From contig NZ_QVMK01000004.1 of the NCBI RefSeq assembly GCF_010500995.1, positions 212,968-276,967 on the forward strand: a DNA stretch of 64,000 bases, read 5' to 3'. This document shows, in pieces, positions 9,606-20,500 of the stretch (positions within the stretch are counted from its first letter, which is position 1; each line of letters starts with the position of its first letter). The notes under the pieces were generated by a model, which saw nothing but the letters and a program-made list of their open reading frames with translations, did not search any database and had not been told where the DNA came from. Made by a program: the position numbers and the translations under genes. Source of the stretch: Bacteroides sp. 224. Its GTDB lineage: Bacteria; Bacteroidota; Bacteroidia; Bacteroidales; Bacteroidaceae.

Positions 9606-11672
9606 CTATCTAAAGTTTATACGATAGCTAATTCCCCCTTTTATCCAGATACCCGGTTGAGGAATATTCCCAATATCATAATAAGCACGATTCAGCACAT
9701 TATTAGCTTCTGCAAAAACAGCGTACTTAGGATGATTCCAGAATAGCTTTACATCTAACAGGCAATAAGACGGGTAAGGAATAAGTTTTTCGGTAGCCGT
9801 CAGATTTATATATTCCTGATAACTACCCATCCGTTTCTGCCAACGAAATCCCCAGGATGCATGTAACTTATTCCATATATGGTGTTCCAATCGAGCCACA
9901 AATTTATGGCGTAAATACTCAAGGGCGTAGTTCGATTTATAGATTTCCGTTTTATCATGACGTTCCTGATAAATATAGGTATATGCTACGGAAAGAGTAT
10001 TTATAAAACAGTTCTCTCCCCATTTACGACGTGGGTTCATAACTAAAGAAGTTTCCACGCCCATGTTATCTAATTTAAAATTAGCGGAATGAAATAATTC
10101 ATCATTCTCGGTGTACTTTACCCAGTCTATCATATTCTTACCTTTATGGTAAAATCCGCTAATGCTTGCATCTATCAATTCATTTCTGTATTTCGCACCT
10201 AAATTAAACGCTTGCGTTTCTTCGGGTTTCAGATTATTATTGCCTTCGATAACTGCACTCGTGTAATATAGATCAAAGAAAGTAGGCATACGTAATGCTT
10301 TATTCCATGAAGCGTAAATTTTCCATTGGGGAGCCGGACGATAGGAAACATCAATACCCGGATAAAGGCGATATTTATGATCCAACCCCGTATTCATATT
10401 AGCCATTACTCCCATTGAGATGGTTAAATCCCGTAATAGAATATTGTGTTCCAGGTAATAGCCAATGTTTGTACGATTGTCCTTTTGAGTAAAATAGATG
10501 CCCTCTTCACCGGGAACTTTTACGTATTCATCTTCATGCAATCTCTTTCCTGAATTTGTACTTAAGATGCCCTCATTACGGAACTCGGCACCGAAAGCCG
10601 TTTTACCAATTACAGAGTTAAAATAAGCATTCAGGTTTACTCCATAGATATCATTCAGATGGAAGTTTTCACCGTTTTTCGATCCGCTAATCCCTCTTAT
10701 CAATTGATAATGATCGTGCATCCTGTTCCAATAAAGAGTAGGTGCAAAACGTAACTTACCTTTTGTTTCGGCTTGTACAGATGCAGAGTAACGTCTTAAC
10801 TCTTCATACTGATTGTTATACTTAGCCGAATAATAGGTATTGGCTCCATACTTTGTATCACTCATACCTAACTGCCAACGGATATCTACCTCGCGGGAAG
10901 TATAAGTACCTTGATAATAAGTACGTTTTACGGCGAAATCGCTGTTCTTTTGATCTCCATCGGCACGATGATAGCCTCCGGATAGTTGATTACTGAGTGC
11001 ACCTTTGGTATAATTTACCCGCGCTCCTGTACCCAAAAGTCCGTAACTCCCTCCCATTACATTGGCGGAAACATGACTCTGGCGGTCGTTGCGAGTAACA
11101 ATATTGATGGCACCTGTAAAGGCAGAGGTTCCAAACACACGAGCAGCCGGTCCTTCAAGGACTTCAATTCGCTCAATATCTTGCATGGAAACCGGAAAGT
11201 CGGCCGTGTTGTGGCCTGTTTGGGGATTGGTGAAGTTTACCCCATTGAGAAGAATAGTAACTTGATCAAAGGTTCCTCCGCGTACTGAGATGTCGGTCTG
11301 GATACCAAATTCGCCCCGCTGGCGAACATCCACTCCCGTAACATACTCAAGGAGGTCGTTAATACTGTGTACTGCCGCCGCTTGAATGTCATTGCGGGTA
11401 AGTACAGTTACCATTTTGGCCGACTGTGCTTCAGTCAGCGGAACGCGTGTGCCCGTCACTTCAACCTCTTCCAACTCATAGTTTTCGATTTGAGCTTTGG
11501 TAGTGTTCTGTGCAGATAAAGTGTCGACATTGGCAAAGCCTAAAGTGGCTGTAGTCAATACACCAATACAGAACTCCTTCCTAAAACTCAAACTAACGAA
11601 AGCAGAGTAAGCCTTGCGGTTGAACTGTTTCCAACGGAAAACGCGTTGCTTGGTTAACTTGTTTTCTTTCAT
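9606..11672 (-). CDS. TonB-dependent receptor, BtuB-like
   Basis: A 688-residue outer membrane transporter without the N-terminal carboxypeptidase-like domain. It has an extended, basic N-terminus (MKENKLTKQRVFRWKQF) ahead of the hydrophobic signal core, ending near SAQ. The TonB-box region is ELEEVEVTGTR, the plug runs to about residue 180 (VRGGTFDQVTILLNGV, GAINIVTR), and the barrel ends in a terminal aromatic strand (GISYRINFR). The architecture resembles vitamin B12 receptors of Bacteroides. No cobalamin riboswitch, BtuG or BtuF gene is seen nearby, so the substrate is uncertain; siderophore or heme uptake is an alternative. Confidence 0.82.
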   Translation of the reverse strand: MKENKLTKQRVFRWKQFNRKAYSAFVSLSFRKEFCIGVLTTATLGFANVDTLSAQNTTKAQIENYELEEVEVTGTRVPLTEAQSAKMVTVLTRNDIQAAAVHSINDLLEYVTGVDVRQRGEFGIQTDISVRGGTFDQVTILLNGVNFTNPQTGHNTADFPVSMQDIERIEVLEGPAARVFGTSAFTGAINIVTRNDRQSHVSANVMGGSYGLLGTGARVNYTKGALSNQLSGGYHRADGDQKNSDFAVKRTYYQGTYTSREVDIRWQLGMSDTKYGANTYYSAKYNNQYEELRRYSASVQAETKGKLRFAPTLYWNRMHDHYQLIRGISGSKNGENFHLNDIYGVNLNAYFNSVIGKTAFGAEFRNEGILSTNSGKRLHEDEYVKVPGEEGIYFTQKDNRTNIGYYLEHNILLRDLTISMGVMANMNTGLDHKYRLYPGIDVSYRPAPQWKIYASWNKALRMPTFFDLYYTSAVIEGNNNLKPEETQAFNLGAKYRNELIDASISGFYHKGKNMIDWVKYTENDELFHSANFKLDNMGVETSLVMNPRRKWGENCFINTLSVAYTYIYQERHDKTEIYKSNYALEYLRHKFVARLEHHIWNKLHASWGFRWQKRMGSYQEYINLTATEKLIPYPSYCLLDVKLFWNHPKYAVFAEANNVLNRAYYDIGNIPQPGIWIKGGISYRINFR

Positions 11673-11752
11673 TAAAAAATTGTTTTAGTTAAAAATCCGG
11701 GGGCAAATGTATATAAAAATAAGGATTTATAAGCAAGTCGAATAAAAATAAT

Positions 11753-11823
11753 ATTGAACACAGAGACACGGAGATACAGAGATTATATTAAAACCTCTGT
11801 GTCTTCGTGTCTCTGTGTTCAAT
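11753..11823. repeat. Long intergenic hairpin, CACAGAG family
   Basis: Arms ATTGAACACAGAGACAC... and its near-complement ending GTCTCTGTGTTCAAT fold over a short AT-rich loop. It lies between divergent genes (BtuB-like on minus, transporter on plus), so it cannot simply be a terminator for either. Confidence 0.85.
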
Positions 11824-11886
11824 TTATTTATAGAGGAAAGATAGCATTATTCCTTGCAATTTGTTTTCTTTGCAAAAAGAAATGAA

Positions 11887-12780
11887 ATGTTGAAGTTTTT
11901 AAAAGACTGGACTCTTCCAGTAGCTATGCTGGCAGGAATTATTGGATTCCCTTTATTCAGCAAATTGACTTTTCTTACACCGGCATTGATTTTTATTATG
12001 CTGCTGTTGACTTTTAGTAAGATTAGGCCTCAAGACTTGAAGCCTAAGCCATTACATATCTGGTTAATAGTTATACAAGTCATTGCTGCCCCCCTTGCCT
12101 ATTTGCTATTACGTGGAGTGAATGAAATCCTCGCCCAAGCTATTATGGTTTGCCTGATATGCCCTACTGCAACCTCGGCTGCTGTAATTACATCTAAACT
12201 TGGAGGAAGTGCTGCAAGTGTATCTACTTATACATTTCTCATTAATATAGTTGTTTCTATGATCGTTCCGATCATGTTTCCTTTGATAGAATCGCATCCG
12301 GAAATAAGCTTCTTTCAATCCTTCTCTATTATCTTGTATAGAGTATTCTTGTTATTGATTTGTCCATTGATTGCTGCCTGGTTAATACAACTCCTTCTGC
12401 CAAAGGTGCACAAGACTATTTCAAACATGCCCGACCTCGCCTTTTATCTGTGGGCTTTGGCATTAACAATTGTCACGGCGCAAATTATTTCTTCTTTCTC
12501 CGACTATTCTGCGGGATGGGAAACAGCTGTCTACGTATGCATAGGCACTTTTATAGTTTGTTGTCTTCAATTCTTTGTAGGTAAAACATTGGGAAGTGTT
12601 TATAACGATCGAATCAGTGGTGGGCAATCTTTAGGACAGAAGAATACGATTCTGGCTATCTGGATGGCTCATACTTATCTAAACCCCATAGCAGCAGTAG
12701 GTCCCGGCTTTTATGTATTGTGGCAGAACATAGTGAACTCCTGGCAATTATGGAAGAAGCGGAAAAGAGATGGTAAATAA
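11887..12780 (+). CDS. BASS-family (bile acid:sodium symporter-like) transporter
   Basis: A 297-residue inner membrane protein with about nine to ten hydrophobic helices, matching the usual length of SBF/BASS transporters. The segment CPTATSAAVITSKLGGSAASVS corresponds to the first discontinuous-helix region of that fold, and AIWMAHTYLNPIAAVGPGFY near the C-terminus to the second. The frame can be extended to 11854, but Met at 11887 (MLKFLKDW) starts the first membrane segment cleanly. Substrate unknown: an organic anion moved with sodium is the family norm. It stands alone on the plus strand. Confidence 0.75.
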   Translation: MLKFLKDWTLPVAMLAGIIGFPLFSKLTFLTPALIFIMLLLTFSKIRPQDLKPKPLHIWLIVIQVIAAPLAYLLLRGVNEILAQAIMVCLICPTATSAAVITSKLGGSAASVSTYTFLINIVVSMIVPIMFPLIESHPEISFFQSFSIILYRVFLLLICPLIAAWLIQLLLPKVHKTISNMPDLAFYLWALALTIVTAQIISSFSDYSAGWETAVYVCIGTFIVCCLQFFVGKTLGSVYNDRISGGQSLGQKNTILAIWMAHTYLNPIAAVGPGFYVLWQNIVNSWQLWKKRKRDGK

Positions 12781-12851
12781 AAGGTAGGTAGAGGATTAAG
12801 TCCTAAAATAATTTATCAATCACTAAATTCATAGTAAATATAACATTTGGT

Positions 12852-12884
12852 TTTGAGGTTTTAACCATAGAATTACTACTTTTG
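12852..12884 (+). promoter_or_regulatory. Complete promoter: -33 TTTG, 21-bp spacer, -7 TACTTTTG
   Basis: TTTG at 12852-12855 and TACTTTTG at 12877-12884 fit the Bacteroidetes sigma-ABfr consensus with normal spacing, 20 bp upstream of the L,D-transpeptidase start. Confidence 0.7.
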
Positions 12885-12904
12885 TTTATTCATTCTTCAA
12901 AAGT

Positions 12905-13603
12905 ATGCGGAAACTTCTTTTTATCCTATTAATTTTATGTCTTTCTCCTGCCTTTTACTCGATAAACAAGGAGAATAGCGAAATGCTGCAAAAGCTAAAT
13001 GCCGACTCTGACATAGAGAGGCTTTACTATGAAATGAACCTGAATAAAACCATTAATTATTCAGCCTTTGAACAAGCCATGAAAGGCTACTATCAAATTA
13101 AAAAAAAGAAGAAAGAGATTCTTACGCTGATTGATTTCAGTAAACCTTCTACAGAAGAACGACTTTTTGTACTCGATATTAAAGCTCAAAAGCTTCTCCA
13201 CTCTTCATTGGTTTCTCACGGAAAAAACAGTGGAGGACTATATGCCACCTCTTTCTCTAACCGAAATGGTTCTTTCCAAAGCTCATTGGGTTTTTATCTC
13301 ACTGAAAATACGTATACCGGAAAAAACGGTTATTCGCTGATTCTGGAAGGGCTGGAAAAAGGAATCAACGACAAAGCCAAAGAGAGAGCCATTGTTGTGC
13401 ACGGTGCCCCCTACTCCAACCCTTCGGTGATTGCTTCATCCGGACGTTTGGGGAGAAGTTTAGGTTGCCCGGCTCTTCCTGAAAATGTAAGCAGAGAGAT
13501 TATCAACACCATTAAAGGCGGTTCTCTTCTTTTTATTTATGCAAAAGATAAAAAGTACCTTTCACAAAGCCCTATCTTTAGGAATCGGAAGCCAGTAGCA
13601 TAG
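12905..13603 (+). CDS. Murein L,D-transpeptidase (YkuD_2-type catalytic domain)
   Basis: A 232-residue exported protein with an N-terminal signal peptide (hydrophobic residues 3-18). The catalytic region spans about residues 85-215 and holds VVHGAPYS (His166) and GRSLGCPALP (Cys188), the His/Cys pair of L,D-transpeptidases in the family that resembles E. coli YcbB-independent proteins of the YkuD_2 group. Such enzymes form 3-3 peptidoglycan crosslinks or attach proteins to the wall in the periplasm. It is monocistronic, with its own promoter at 12852-12884, and ends 11 bp before the 22-bp array at 13614. Confidence 0.85.
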   Translation: MRKLLFILLILCLSPAFYSINKENSEMLQKLNADSDIERLYYEMNLNKTINYSAFEQAMKGYYQIKKKKKEILTLIDFSKPSTEERLFVLDIKAQKLLHSSLVSHGKNSGGLYATSFSNRNGSFQSSLGFYLTENTYTGKNGYSLILEGLEKGINDKAKERAIVVHGAPYSNPSVIASSGRLGRSLGCPALPENVSREIINTIKGGSLLFIYAKDKKYLSQSPIFRNRKPVA

Positions 13604-13613
13604 TTCTTTTCTT

Positions 13614-13715
13614 ACGGCCGTTCCAATATGTTCGCACGGCCGCAACACAATTTTCGCACGGCCGTGGAAATATATTGAAACGGCCGCAAGAATTTCTTCC
13701 AGCGGCCGTAATAAG
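13614..13715. repeat. 22-bp-period tandem array, copy set 2 (CGGCCG cores)
   Basis: Palindromic CGGCCG occurs at 13615, 13637, 13659, 13681 and 13703, exactly 22 bp apart. The 14-16 bp between cores are AT-rich and differ. The flanks are inverted (TTCTTACGGCCG versus CGGCCGTAATAAG), so the whole block is roughly a dyad. It sits between convergent 3' ends of the L,D-transpeptidase and GH2 genes. Confidence 0.92.
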
Positions 13716-13739
13716 AGTTAGATAAGTACTTAGTAAGAT

Positions 13740-16631
13740 TTATAGCTCTATTGAATCAAAGTTATACCCTTCTGCTATTATATTAAAGTTCTTAGGTGCA
13801 TTTGCCGGCATATCGAGCTTAATGGTTCTCTTCTCACCGGGTATTAGGTTGATGTATCCTTCTGAGAAATAAGCCGGTAATATTATTTCGCCGGTCGATT
13901 TATCTTTGGCATTCAATTTAACGGCTACCGCAAGCTCACTCGACACATTTTGTAGTTCATAAACCAGCGTTGAACCTTTTCCTGCCTTTTTCACCAATTT
14001 CAACATGGGTTTGCCTAAACTATTCAATTCTTGGTTTGCTTGCATATCACCCCAGTTTTTCCAATAATCATTGGTTGAAAGAACTCTCCCTTTACTATCT
14101 TTTAATTCCAAACGAGCCAATGTATAAGGAGTATCTTCTATTTTCAATTCAGGGATAAAACAATCTACTTTCGAATTGGCAGGTACATTATATCTTTCTG
14201 ATTTCGTGTAATAGGCTTTACCGGAGGTATTATAATAGCGTACAGTTAAAGTCATATTCTTATAAGCCTGACGGGTAGAATTCACTATCACAATTTTATC
14301 ATCAGGCATATTCATCTGAACATGAACAGGTTCCTGCGCTTTCTTTGCCCCAAAGTACGAACCCGGAGTTTCATAATCATACGTATAAGTTTGCCATGTC
14401 ATGCTGGGCCATGCCGGGTGACTCATCCACATAATCAATCCGGTAGTATTATCCCACATCCGGCTGTTCCATGATTCAATCATCGCTCTCCAGGTATTAT
14501 AAGTAATCATCTGTGCTTTCTTGGCAAACTCATCCATACTGCTTGATTCCCCATAGCTGTTCACAGCATCCATAAAGTCATGGAAGAAATGGGTGGTATG
14601 GTGTAAGTCATGATATGCCCATACATCATTGATTGGCCATAAATCTTCGGGTGCTATAAATTTACGAATCGTGTTTGCCGTAGGAATAGCCTGTGCTCCG
14701 AATTCGGTATTGAATCCTTCTGCATATTGAGTAAAGTAGCGCGATTGATCTTTAATATATCCATAAGGACCGCTATTTATGGCATTCAAGAAACGGGAAT
14801 TACCATGATAATGACGGGTAGGATCTTCTTTGGCCATCATTCTTGCTAATCGGGGTTCCATGCCCTGAGGTGCATATCCTTCATTACGCGGACACCATAA
14901 AGCAATGGAAGGATGTGTTCTGAAACGGCGAACCACGTCGGTGGCATTTTTCATAAACAAATCATAATCGTTAGGTTCTACGGTATCATCTGTAGTAATC
15001 CAAAAGTCATTCCAAACCAACATACCGTATTCATCTGCCAATTCATAGAACAATTCTTCTGTAGTTTCTCCTACCCAATTGCGAATCAGATTAAAGTTAG
15101 CGTCTTTATGTAGTTTGAAGTAGGGCTCCATTCTTTCGTGAGATACGCGCTTCATGCCATCGTCCATTCCAAATGTTCCTCCTTTAATGAATATGCGCAC
15201 CCCATTTACGCGGAATACGAAGTATTGACCTACAGGATCATCATTAGATAATTGTTCGAAGATAGCATCTTCGTCTACATTATTATATAAGGTGGGAATG
15301 GTTCTTTTTTGTTTTGGATTACCAACAAGAACTACTTTTTCATAATCGAATATCGGTTGGTTCTTATTATCCACATCTACGGGTGTATAGGCTACCCTAT
15401 GATCTCCTTTGGCGGGTGTATGAATCATTAACTCGTATGATAATTCACGAATACCGAAGCGCATCTTCTTTAAGTCCGAAAATCCCGCATTTGTGTTTGC
15501 TTGCAATTCGAGATGGTACAGATTAGGCTGCCCATAACCATTTGGCCACCACAACCGAGGATTCTTAATAGTTAATTCCTTGAAGCTTATAGGATCGAAT
15601 ACTAATTCCTTTTCCTCATGAGCATTCAGTGTATATGGCATGTTAATGTTTACACCTTCGAATTTAGCAGATACGGTTCCTGAAACTGAACGGTTCGTTA
15701 CATTCTTGAGCGGAGTAACAATTTTAACTGTAGCCTGGGTTGTATCAGGCAAAGCCAAATTGGTAATGATTTGAGGATCACCAATGGTAACATCGCCTCC
15801 TACCTTTAAACGAACATCCTGCCAGATACCAGTGTTACGATCGCGAATCCCCGGAATCCAGTCCCAACCAATGGAAGCGATGAAGGTAGGGCCGTCAAGA
15901 CTTAACTGACCGCCATTTAATCCTTGTCCGGCCAACATAGATTGTTCGTGAGAGATACCCGGATTATCAGGAGGAGAAACCAACAGAGCTAATATATTTT
16001 TTCCATTGGGTTTTAATAAAGAAGTAACATCGTATTCGCCACGAATAAAGGCTCCGGTCATGTTACCCAGTTTCTTTCCATTCAAGAAGATCTCTGCTCT
16101 GTAATTTATACCATTAAATAACAAACGTACTTTTTGATTAGCTGCATCTGCCGGTGTATCAAAACTTACACGATACCACCATTTGGTATATGCAAGCGTA
16201 TCGGGGATAGCCATGTTATTAAGTCCGAAGTACGGATCAGGGAATTCTCCCTGATTAACCAAAGTAGTTAATACAGTTCCGGGAACGGTTGCATTATACC
16301 AGTCTTTGGTATCAAAACCAGTACTAAATATAGATTCCTTTGATTCAATAACTTGGGTGGAAGTGCCTAATTCCCATCCATCAGTAATAATCCATTCGCC
16401 TTGCTGAACCGGAATTAGTTTGGTAGGAATGTTTTGTTTGGCTTTACGGGTAGCTGTTTGAAAAGGTGCTTTTCCGTGTGGCATTAAACTATCTGGTTGG
16501 CTTTGTTTCATGCCGTCCCAGAGTTTGGTTAGTCCTGTTTTCCCCATCATGGTTTGGGCCTTCATGGTTAAAGGACTAAACAATAGGGCTAATAACAAAG
16601 AATAAAAAATAAAGTAATTACGTTTCTTCAT
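13740..16631 (-). CDS. Glycoside hydrolase family 2 (beta-mannosidase/exo-beta-glucosaminidase-like)
   Basis: A 963-residue secreted enzyme, probably periplasmic or surface exposed. A signal peptide (MKKRNYFIFYSLLL...KAQ) is followed by a GH2 sugar-binding jelly-roll (about residues 60-235), an immunoglobulin-like sandwich, a TIM barrel and C-terminal beta domains. The barrel shows the general acid/base in WCPRNEGY (Glu584) and the likely nucleophile in FNTEFGAQ (Glu643). The frame opens earlier at 16736, but that part lies across the promoter (16661-16692), so Met at 16631 is preferred. GH2 retains anomeric configuration; the exact sugar cannot be told, and no SusCD pair or other CAZyme is adjacent, so this is not a visible PUL. 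Confidence 0.88.
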   Translation of the reverse strand: MKKRNYFIFYSLLLALLFSPLTMKAQTMMGKTGLTKLWDGMKQSQPDSLMPHGKAPFQTATRKAKQNIPTKLIPVQQGEWIITDGWELGTSTQVIESKESIFSTGFDTKDWYNATVPGTVLTTLVNQGEFPDPYFGLNNMAIPDTLAYTKWWYRVSFDTPADAANQKVRLLFNGINYRAEIFLNGKKLGNMTGAFIRGEYDVTSLLKPNGKNILALLVSPPDNPGISHEQSMLAGQGLNGGQLSLDGPTFIASIGWDWIPGIRDRNTGIWQDVRLKVGGDVTIGDPQIITNLALPDTTQATVKIVTPLKNVTNRSVSGTVSAKFEGVNINMPYTLNAHEEKELVFDPISFKELTIKNPRLWWPNGYGQPNLYHLELQANTNAGFSDLKKMRFGIRELSYELMIHTPAKGDHRVAYTPVDVDNKNQPIFDYEKVVLVGNPKQKRTIPTLYNNVDEDAIFEQLSNDDPVGQYFVFRVNGVRIFIKGGTFGMDDGMKRVSHERMEPYFKLHKDANFNLIRNWVGETTEELFYELADEYGMLVWNDFWITTDDTVEPNDYDLFMKNATDVVRRFRTHPSIALWCPRNEGYAPQGMEPRLARMMAKEDPTRHYHGNSRFLNAINSGPYGYIKDQSRYFTQYAEGFNTEFGAQAIPTANTIRKFIAPEDLWPINDVWAYHDLHHTTHFFHDFMDAVNSYGESSSMDEFAKKAQMITYNTWRAMIESWNSRMWDNTTGLIMWMSHPAWPSMTWQTYTYDYETPGSYFGAKKAQEPVHVQMNMPDDKIVIVNSTRQAYKNMTLTVRYYNTSGKAYYTKSERYNVPANSKVDCFIPELKIEDTPYTLARLELKDSKGRVLSTNDYWKNWGDMQANQELNSLGKPMLKLVKKAGKGSTLVYELQNVSSELAVAVKLNAKDKSTGEIILPAYFSEGYINLIPGEKRTIKLDMPANAPKNFNIIAEGYNFDSIEL

Positions 16632-16660
16632 GAGGTTTTCAATATGAATATTAGTGATGG

Positions 16661-16692
16661 CAAAGATACATATTGGTATTTTTCTTCCCAAA
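16661..16692 (-). promoter_or_regulatory. Complete promoter for the GH2 gene
   Basis: Minus-strand TTTG at 16689-16692 and TATCTTTG at 16661-16668 are 20 bp apart, fitting -33/-7 consensus. The leader would be about 23 nt. Confidence 0.75.
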
Positions 16693-16713
16693 GAAAAAGT
16701 TGAAAATATAATA

Positions 16714-16793
16714 TGAACACAGAGGTACAGAGACACAGAGTAATTGTTTTTCAGTAAATTAAAAACCTCTGTGTCTCTGTACCTCTGTGTTCA
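16714..16793. repeat. Perfect 27-bp-stem hairpin, CACAGAG family
   Basis: The left arm 16714-16740 (starting TGAACACAGAGG) is perfectly complementary to the right arm 16767-16793, with a 26-nt AT-rich loop. It sits just after the last gene of the RND/ABC operon (stop at 16821) and before the GH2 promoter, so it probably terminates that operon. Confidence 0.93.
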
Positions 16794-16820
16794 AATCTAA
16801 ATAGCTTACTGACAAACTCC

Positions 16821-17534
16821 CTACACGAACTTCTCCCTCTTCTGCAAATTCAAAGACCCTATCATCAGCCACACAACTCCTGCCGTGAATAGGAATATTC
16901 TACTTTTAACGACTATGCCTTCCCATATTAACGGATGTATTTCTCTGGGAGCAGAGAATGGATTAAGCATGATGTTCCAGAAGGAGTTTCGTATAAAATC
17001 CATATTGATAACGATAAGTAAGCCTATGGCCAGAATAATCATCAATACCGCTGTTCCGTTTCCACTACGGGTAATAGTTGAGAACATAAAAGCCATGTTA
17101 CCAAAAAATAAGATTGGAAACATCAACTGTATGGACATTTCGAATGGATTGACGGGAAACAGCAATAAGGTAGCCACATAAGAGAAGAAGATAACAGCTA
17201 CATATACAATCAGGTAGATCATGAGTAGCCTTATCCCCCACACTTTATACCTATAATTCGGAATACCAAACAGGATTTCCAAAATACGGTTATCTTCATC
17301 GTTCTGAATACCAAAAACCGTAGGGTAAAATATAAGTAGCAAACTCGGGAAAATAAGCATATCATAGATAATTCCTTCATTTACTTCGCTACGGTTCCAT
17401 GCATTCTGAAACATAAAAAACGCCAGAAACCCAAAAGCTGCCAGAAAGAACCAAATGAACTTACCGGCAAAAATAATTTTCATATTATACTTTATCAGTT
17501 TGGGTATGATAGAGAAAACTTGTCCAAGCGTCAT
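16821..17534 (-). CDS. ABC-2 type permease
   Basis: A 237-residue inner membrane protein with about six hydrophobic helices, the size and layout of an ABC-2 exporter permease. Characteristic features are a short cytoplasmic start, the loop DEDNRILEILFGIPNYRYKVWGIRLLMIYL typical of ABC-2 coupling regions, and a last helix ending in a basic tail. It starts 13 bp after the stop of the RND-ABC fusion and has no ATPase of its own, so the fused ATPase domain at the fusion's C-terminus is its natural partner. It is the last gene of the seven-gene operon. Substrate unknown. Confidence 0.82.
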   Translation of the reverse strand: MTLGQVFSIIPKLIKYNMKIIFAGKFIWFFLAAFGFLAFFMFQNAWNRSEVNEGIIYDMLIFPSLLLIFYPTVFGIQNDEDNRILEILFGIPNYRYKVWGIRLLMIYLIVYVAVIFFSYVATLLLFPVNPFEMSIQLMFPILFFGNMAFMFSTITRSGNGTAVLMIILAIGLLIVINMDFIRNSFWNIMLNPFSAPREIHPLIWEGIVVKSRIFLFTAGVVWLMIGSLNLQKREKFV

Positions 17535-17547
17535 GACTTCATTTTTT

Positions 17548-20500
17548 TTAATTCATGTTCTTTAATAAACACAGATAGGCATCTTCCAGGTTGGCTTCCA
17601 CCTGTACAGCTCCTTCGTATGGTTGTTCATAAGAAAGATAACGTACCTGAATAATGTTCTCATCCTGCATGTGATGAATAACCATCGACTTATCCAATAC
17701 TTTTTCGAATTCGGTTTTATCAATAGTAAACGACCACACTTTACCTGTTGCCATATTTACCATATCAATCGGATCGCCAAAATATTTCAGATCTCCTTTG
17801 TTAACTACCACCACCTGATTACAAGAGCTGGAAATATCTTCAATAATATGAGTAGAGAAGATTACGATTCGTTCTTTGCTTAACTCTACCAGTAAGTTAC
17901 GGAATCGAATACGTTCACGAGGATCAAGTCCTGCGGTTGGTTCATCTACTATCAGGATACGAGGAAGGTGAAGCAATATCAATGCAATACCGATACGTTG
18001 TTTCATCCCTCCGGAGAAAGATCCAATTTTCGCATCCTTCCGTTCGTACATGTGTACCGACTTCAATACGTATTCAATACGTTCTTCGCGAACTTTCTTA
18101 TCTGTAATTCCTTTCAGGATAGCCTGATAATCAAGGAACTCCCAAGAAGACATATTCTCATAAGTACCAAACTCTTGTGGAAGGAACCCAATCAATCCCT
18201 GCAATTCTTCCCGATATATGCGGCTATCCAGACCATTAATCCAGATACTTCCGTAACTCTGTTCAAGGATACCGCAGATAATACGCATCATAGTAGACTT
18301 TCCGGCTCCATTGGGTCCCAACAATCCGAACATTCCGGTTTTAATCTCAAAAGAAACACCCCGCAATGCCTTAAATGGTTTACGTTGCTTACCAATTAGA
18401 GGAATACTTTTTACCATACGGAAATACGGACGTTTAAAGCCTGCAAAGCGTCCTTGCACCCGTTCAATATTTATTTCCTTATTATAAAGGTATTGAGAGG
18501 TTACATAAATAGCAATACAGAAAGCCCAAAGAACGCCAACACCAATCACAAATTTGGGGTTATCCATTCTCATCAACATCATAAACCAAATGATGGGAGG
18601 TATACTCCAAAAGATAATTCGATTGATGTTCTTTACAGTCTTACTTTCGGCAGACTTGAAGTAAAGGTATGTACGTATCTTCCTCCAAAGATTTAGAGTC
18701 AATGCATAGACTACAAAGGATAACAGGAAGAACCAAAGTTTACTATTTATAAAAAAGTAAGTGAAATATATGAGGAATCCAAATAGAGCAAACTCCCAAA
18801 TCGTATTCCTGAAATCTTTCAATGAATGATATTCGGTGCTTAACCCCAGTCTCTTACGGATGTTCAATCCACTCTTCCACTGGCGACTGAAACGTCCGGG
18901 CCAATCATATATTTTCACCAGGTTGCGTACAGTAATGCGAATCTCTTCATCCGGATTCACCACCTCGGCATTTGCCCGGCGCAGACTGGTTTGTATGAAA
19001 TAAGTAACACCCGGAATCAAGGCTGTCAATGCTACCAGGTAGATAGATTGCCAGAGCATACCATCGGCATACAGATAGATAGCCAACACTCCAACCACAT
19101 AAATAACCAAATGCAATGCCCACAATTTACGAGAAAGTGAACGATACCATTGAAGTGTATTCTCAAGCCCCATACAAACAGTTGGAATAAACACCAAGGT
19201 GAGAATAGCTGAAAAAGCCAATCCACCAATTACCGTAATAGCGAATGGAGCACCAATAGCACCTGAGTATTCGGAATCTCCCATAGCCAAAGGCATCATG
19301 GCAATAATGGTGGTAATGGAAGTAATCAGGATTGGACGAATACGAGATAAACCCGCCATCATCAATGATCTGTTTCTCCGATATCCCCGTTTGCGTAAGA
19401 TGTTCGAATAATCAATGAGGATAATACCGTTATTCACCACTACTCCCAATAAAATGAGAAAACCGGTTAACGTATTGGCATTTAACAGACTATTACTTGT
19501 CAGTAATAAAGCCAACAAAGAACCAATAGCTGCCAAAGGTATGGTAAACAGCAATACAAAAGGAGTAGATATTGATTCAAACACGGACGCCAGAATCATG
19601 AATATCAATATAAACGCCGCAAATATCAAGAACTTAAAGTCTGCAAATTGATCTTCTTCATGAAATACTTCCACGGCTACACCAGCCGGAAGATTGTAAG
19701 TAGCCATAAAGTCATCAATATCTGCACGATATGCTTCCAATAAGGTTTTAGAAGATTCTGCATTACGCGAAAAGCTGTAGAATACCTCCAACTGTTTATC
19801 TTGGTTTACACGCATAATCCGCGATCTTCCTCTTCCATAATTGATAGAAGCTAAATCACTCAAGTCATGTAGCCCTCCTTCCGCATTTTGTATTTGTACG
19901 GCTTTCAAGTCATCTACATTCTTCTCCCTCTTCAACAGTTCCTCTTCTTCTTCCGTTTGAGGAGTATTGGAACGAATGATGATATCATAAGAGTCGTCTC
20001 CAATCTTAAGATTAGTTCCGGATGAGAACTCATTATTCAGCGAAGAAAGTCCGGAAGATATATTATTTCTCGTTATATTGTAAGTAGTTAAGAGGATGGG
20101 ATCAAAATCCAATCGCAATTCAGCTTGTCTTCCTGTATAAGAAACCCAGGAACCTCTGATAAACTCTTGTTCATTTACAAAATAGCGTATATCTTCGGCT
20201 ACGAGTTGCATCATATCATAATCGGAGCCTTTCACAACAATACGTTCGCGGTTATCTCCAATTCCCATCATGCGCATAAAGTTACCAAGCCCACTCATGG
20301 CAGCAGAGGCTCCACCTCCTCCACCGGAAGCTTCGGCAATGTATATATCGGCTCTCCCGGTATTTGACAGTTTGCCTTGAACATCGGCTTTAATATCAGC
20401 AATGTTTCGTTTACTTATTTTCTGATAGTCTTCCTGCAAAACCAATGTTAAGACTGCCTCCGACTCCCGAATACGACAGATGAGTTCTTTCTTTTCCGGA

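Noticed and set aside
11673..11886. Cobalamin riboswitch expected ahead of a BtuB-like receptor
   Set aside because: The leader is short and taken up by the CACAGAG hairpin; I see no B12-box or matching fold.
13614..13715. CRISPR-like short regular repeats (also at 1908, 32370 and 61417)
   Set aside because: The period is 22 bp with cores of only 6-17 bp, units drift, and there are no spacers of CRISPR length or cas genes.
13740..16631. Polysaccharide utilisation locus around the GH2 gene
   Set aside because: No SusC/SusD pair, sensor or other CAZyme is adjacent; the gene has its own promoter and stands alone.
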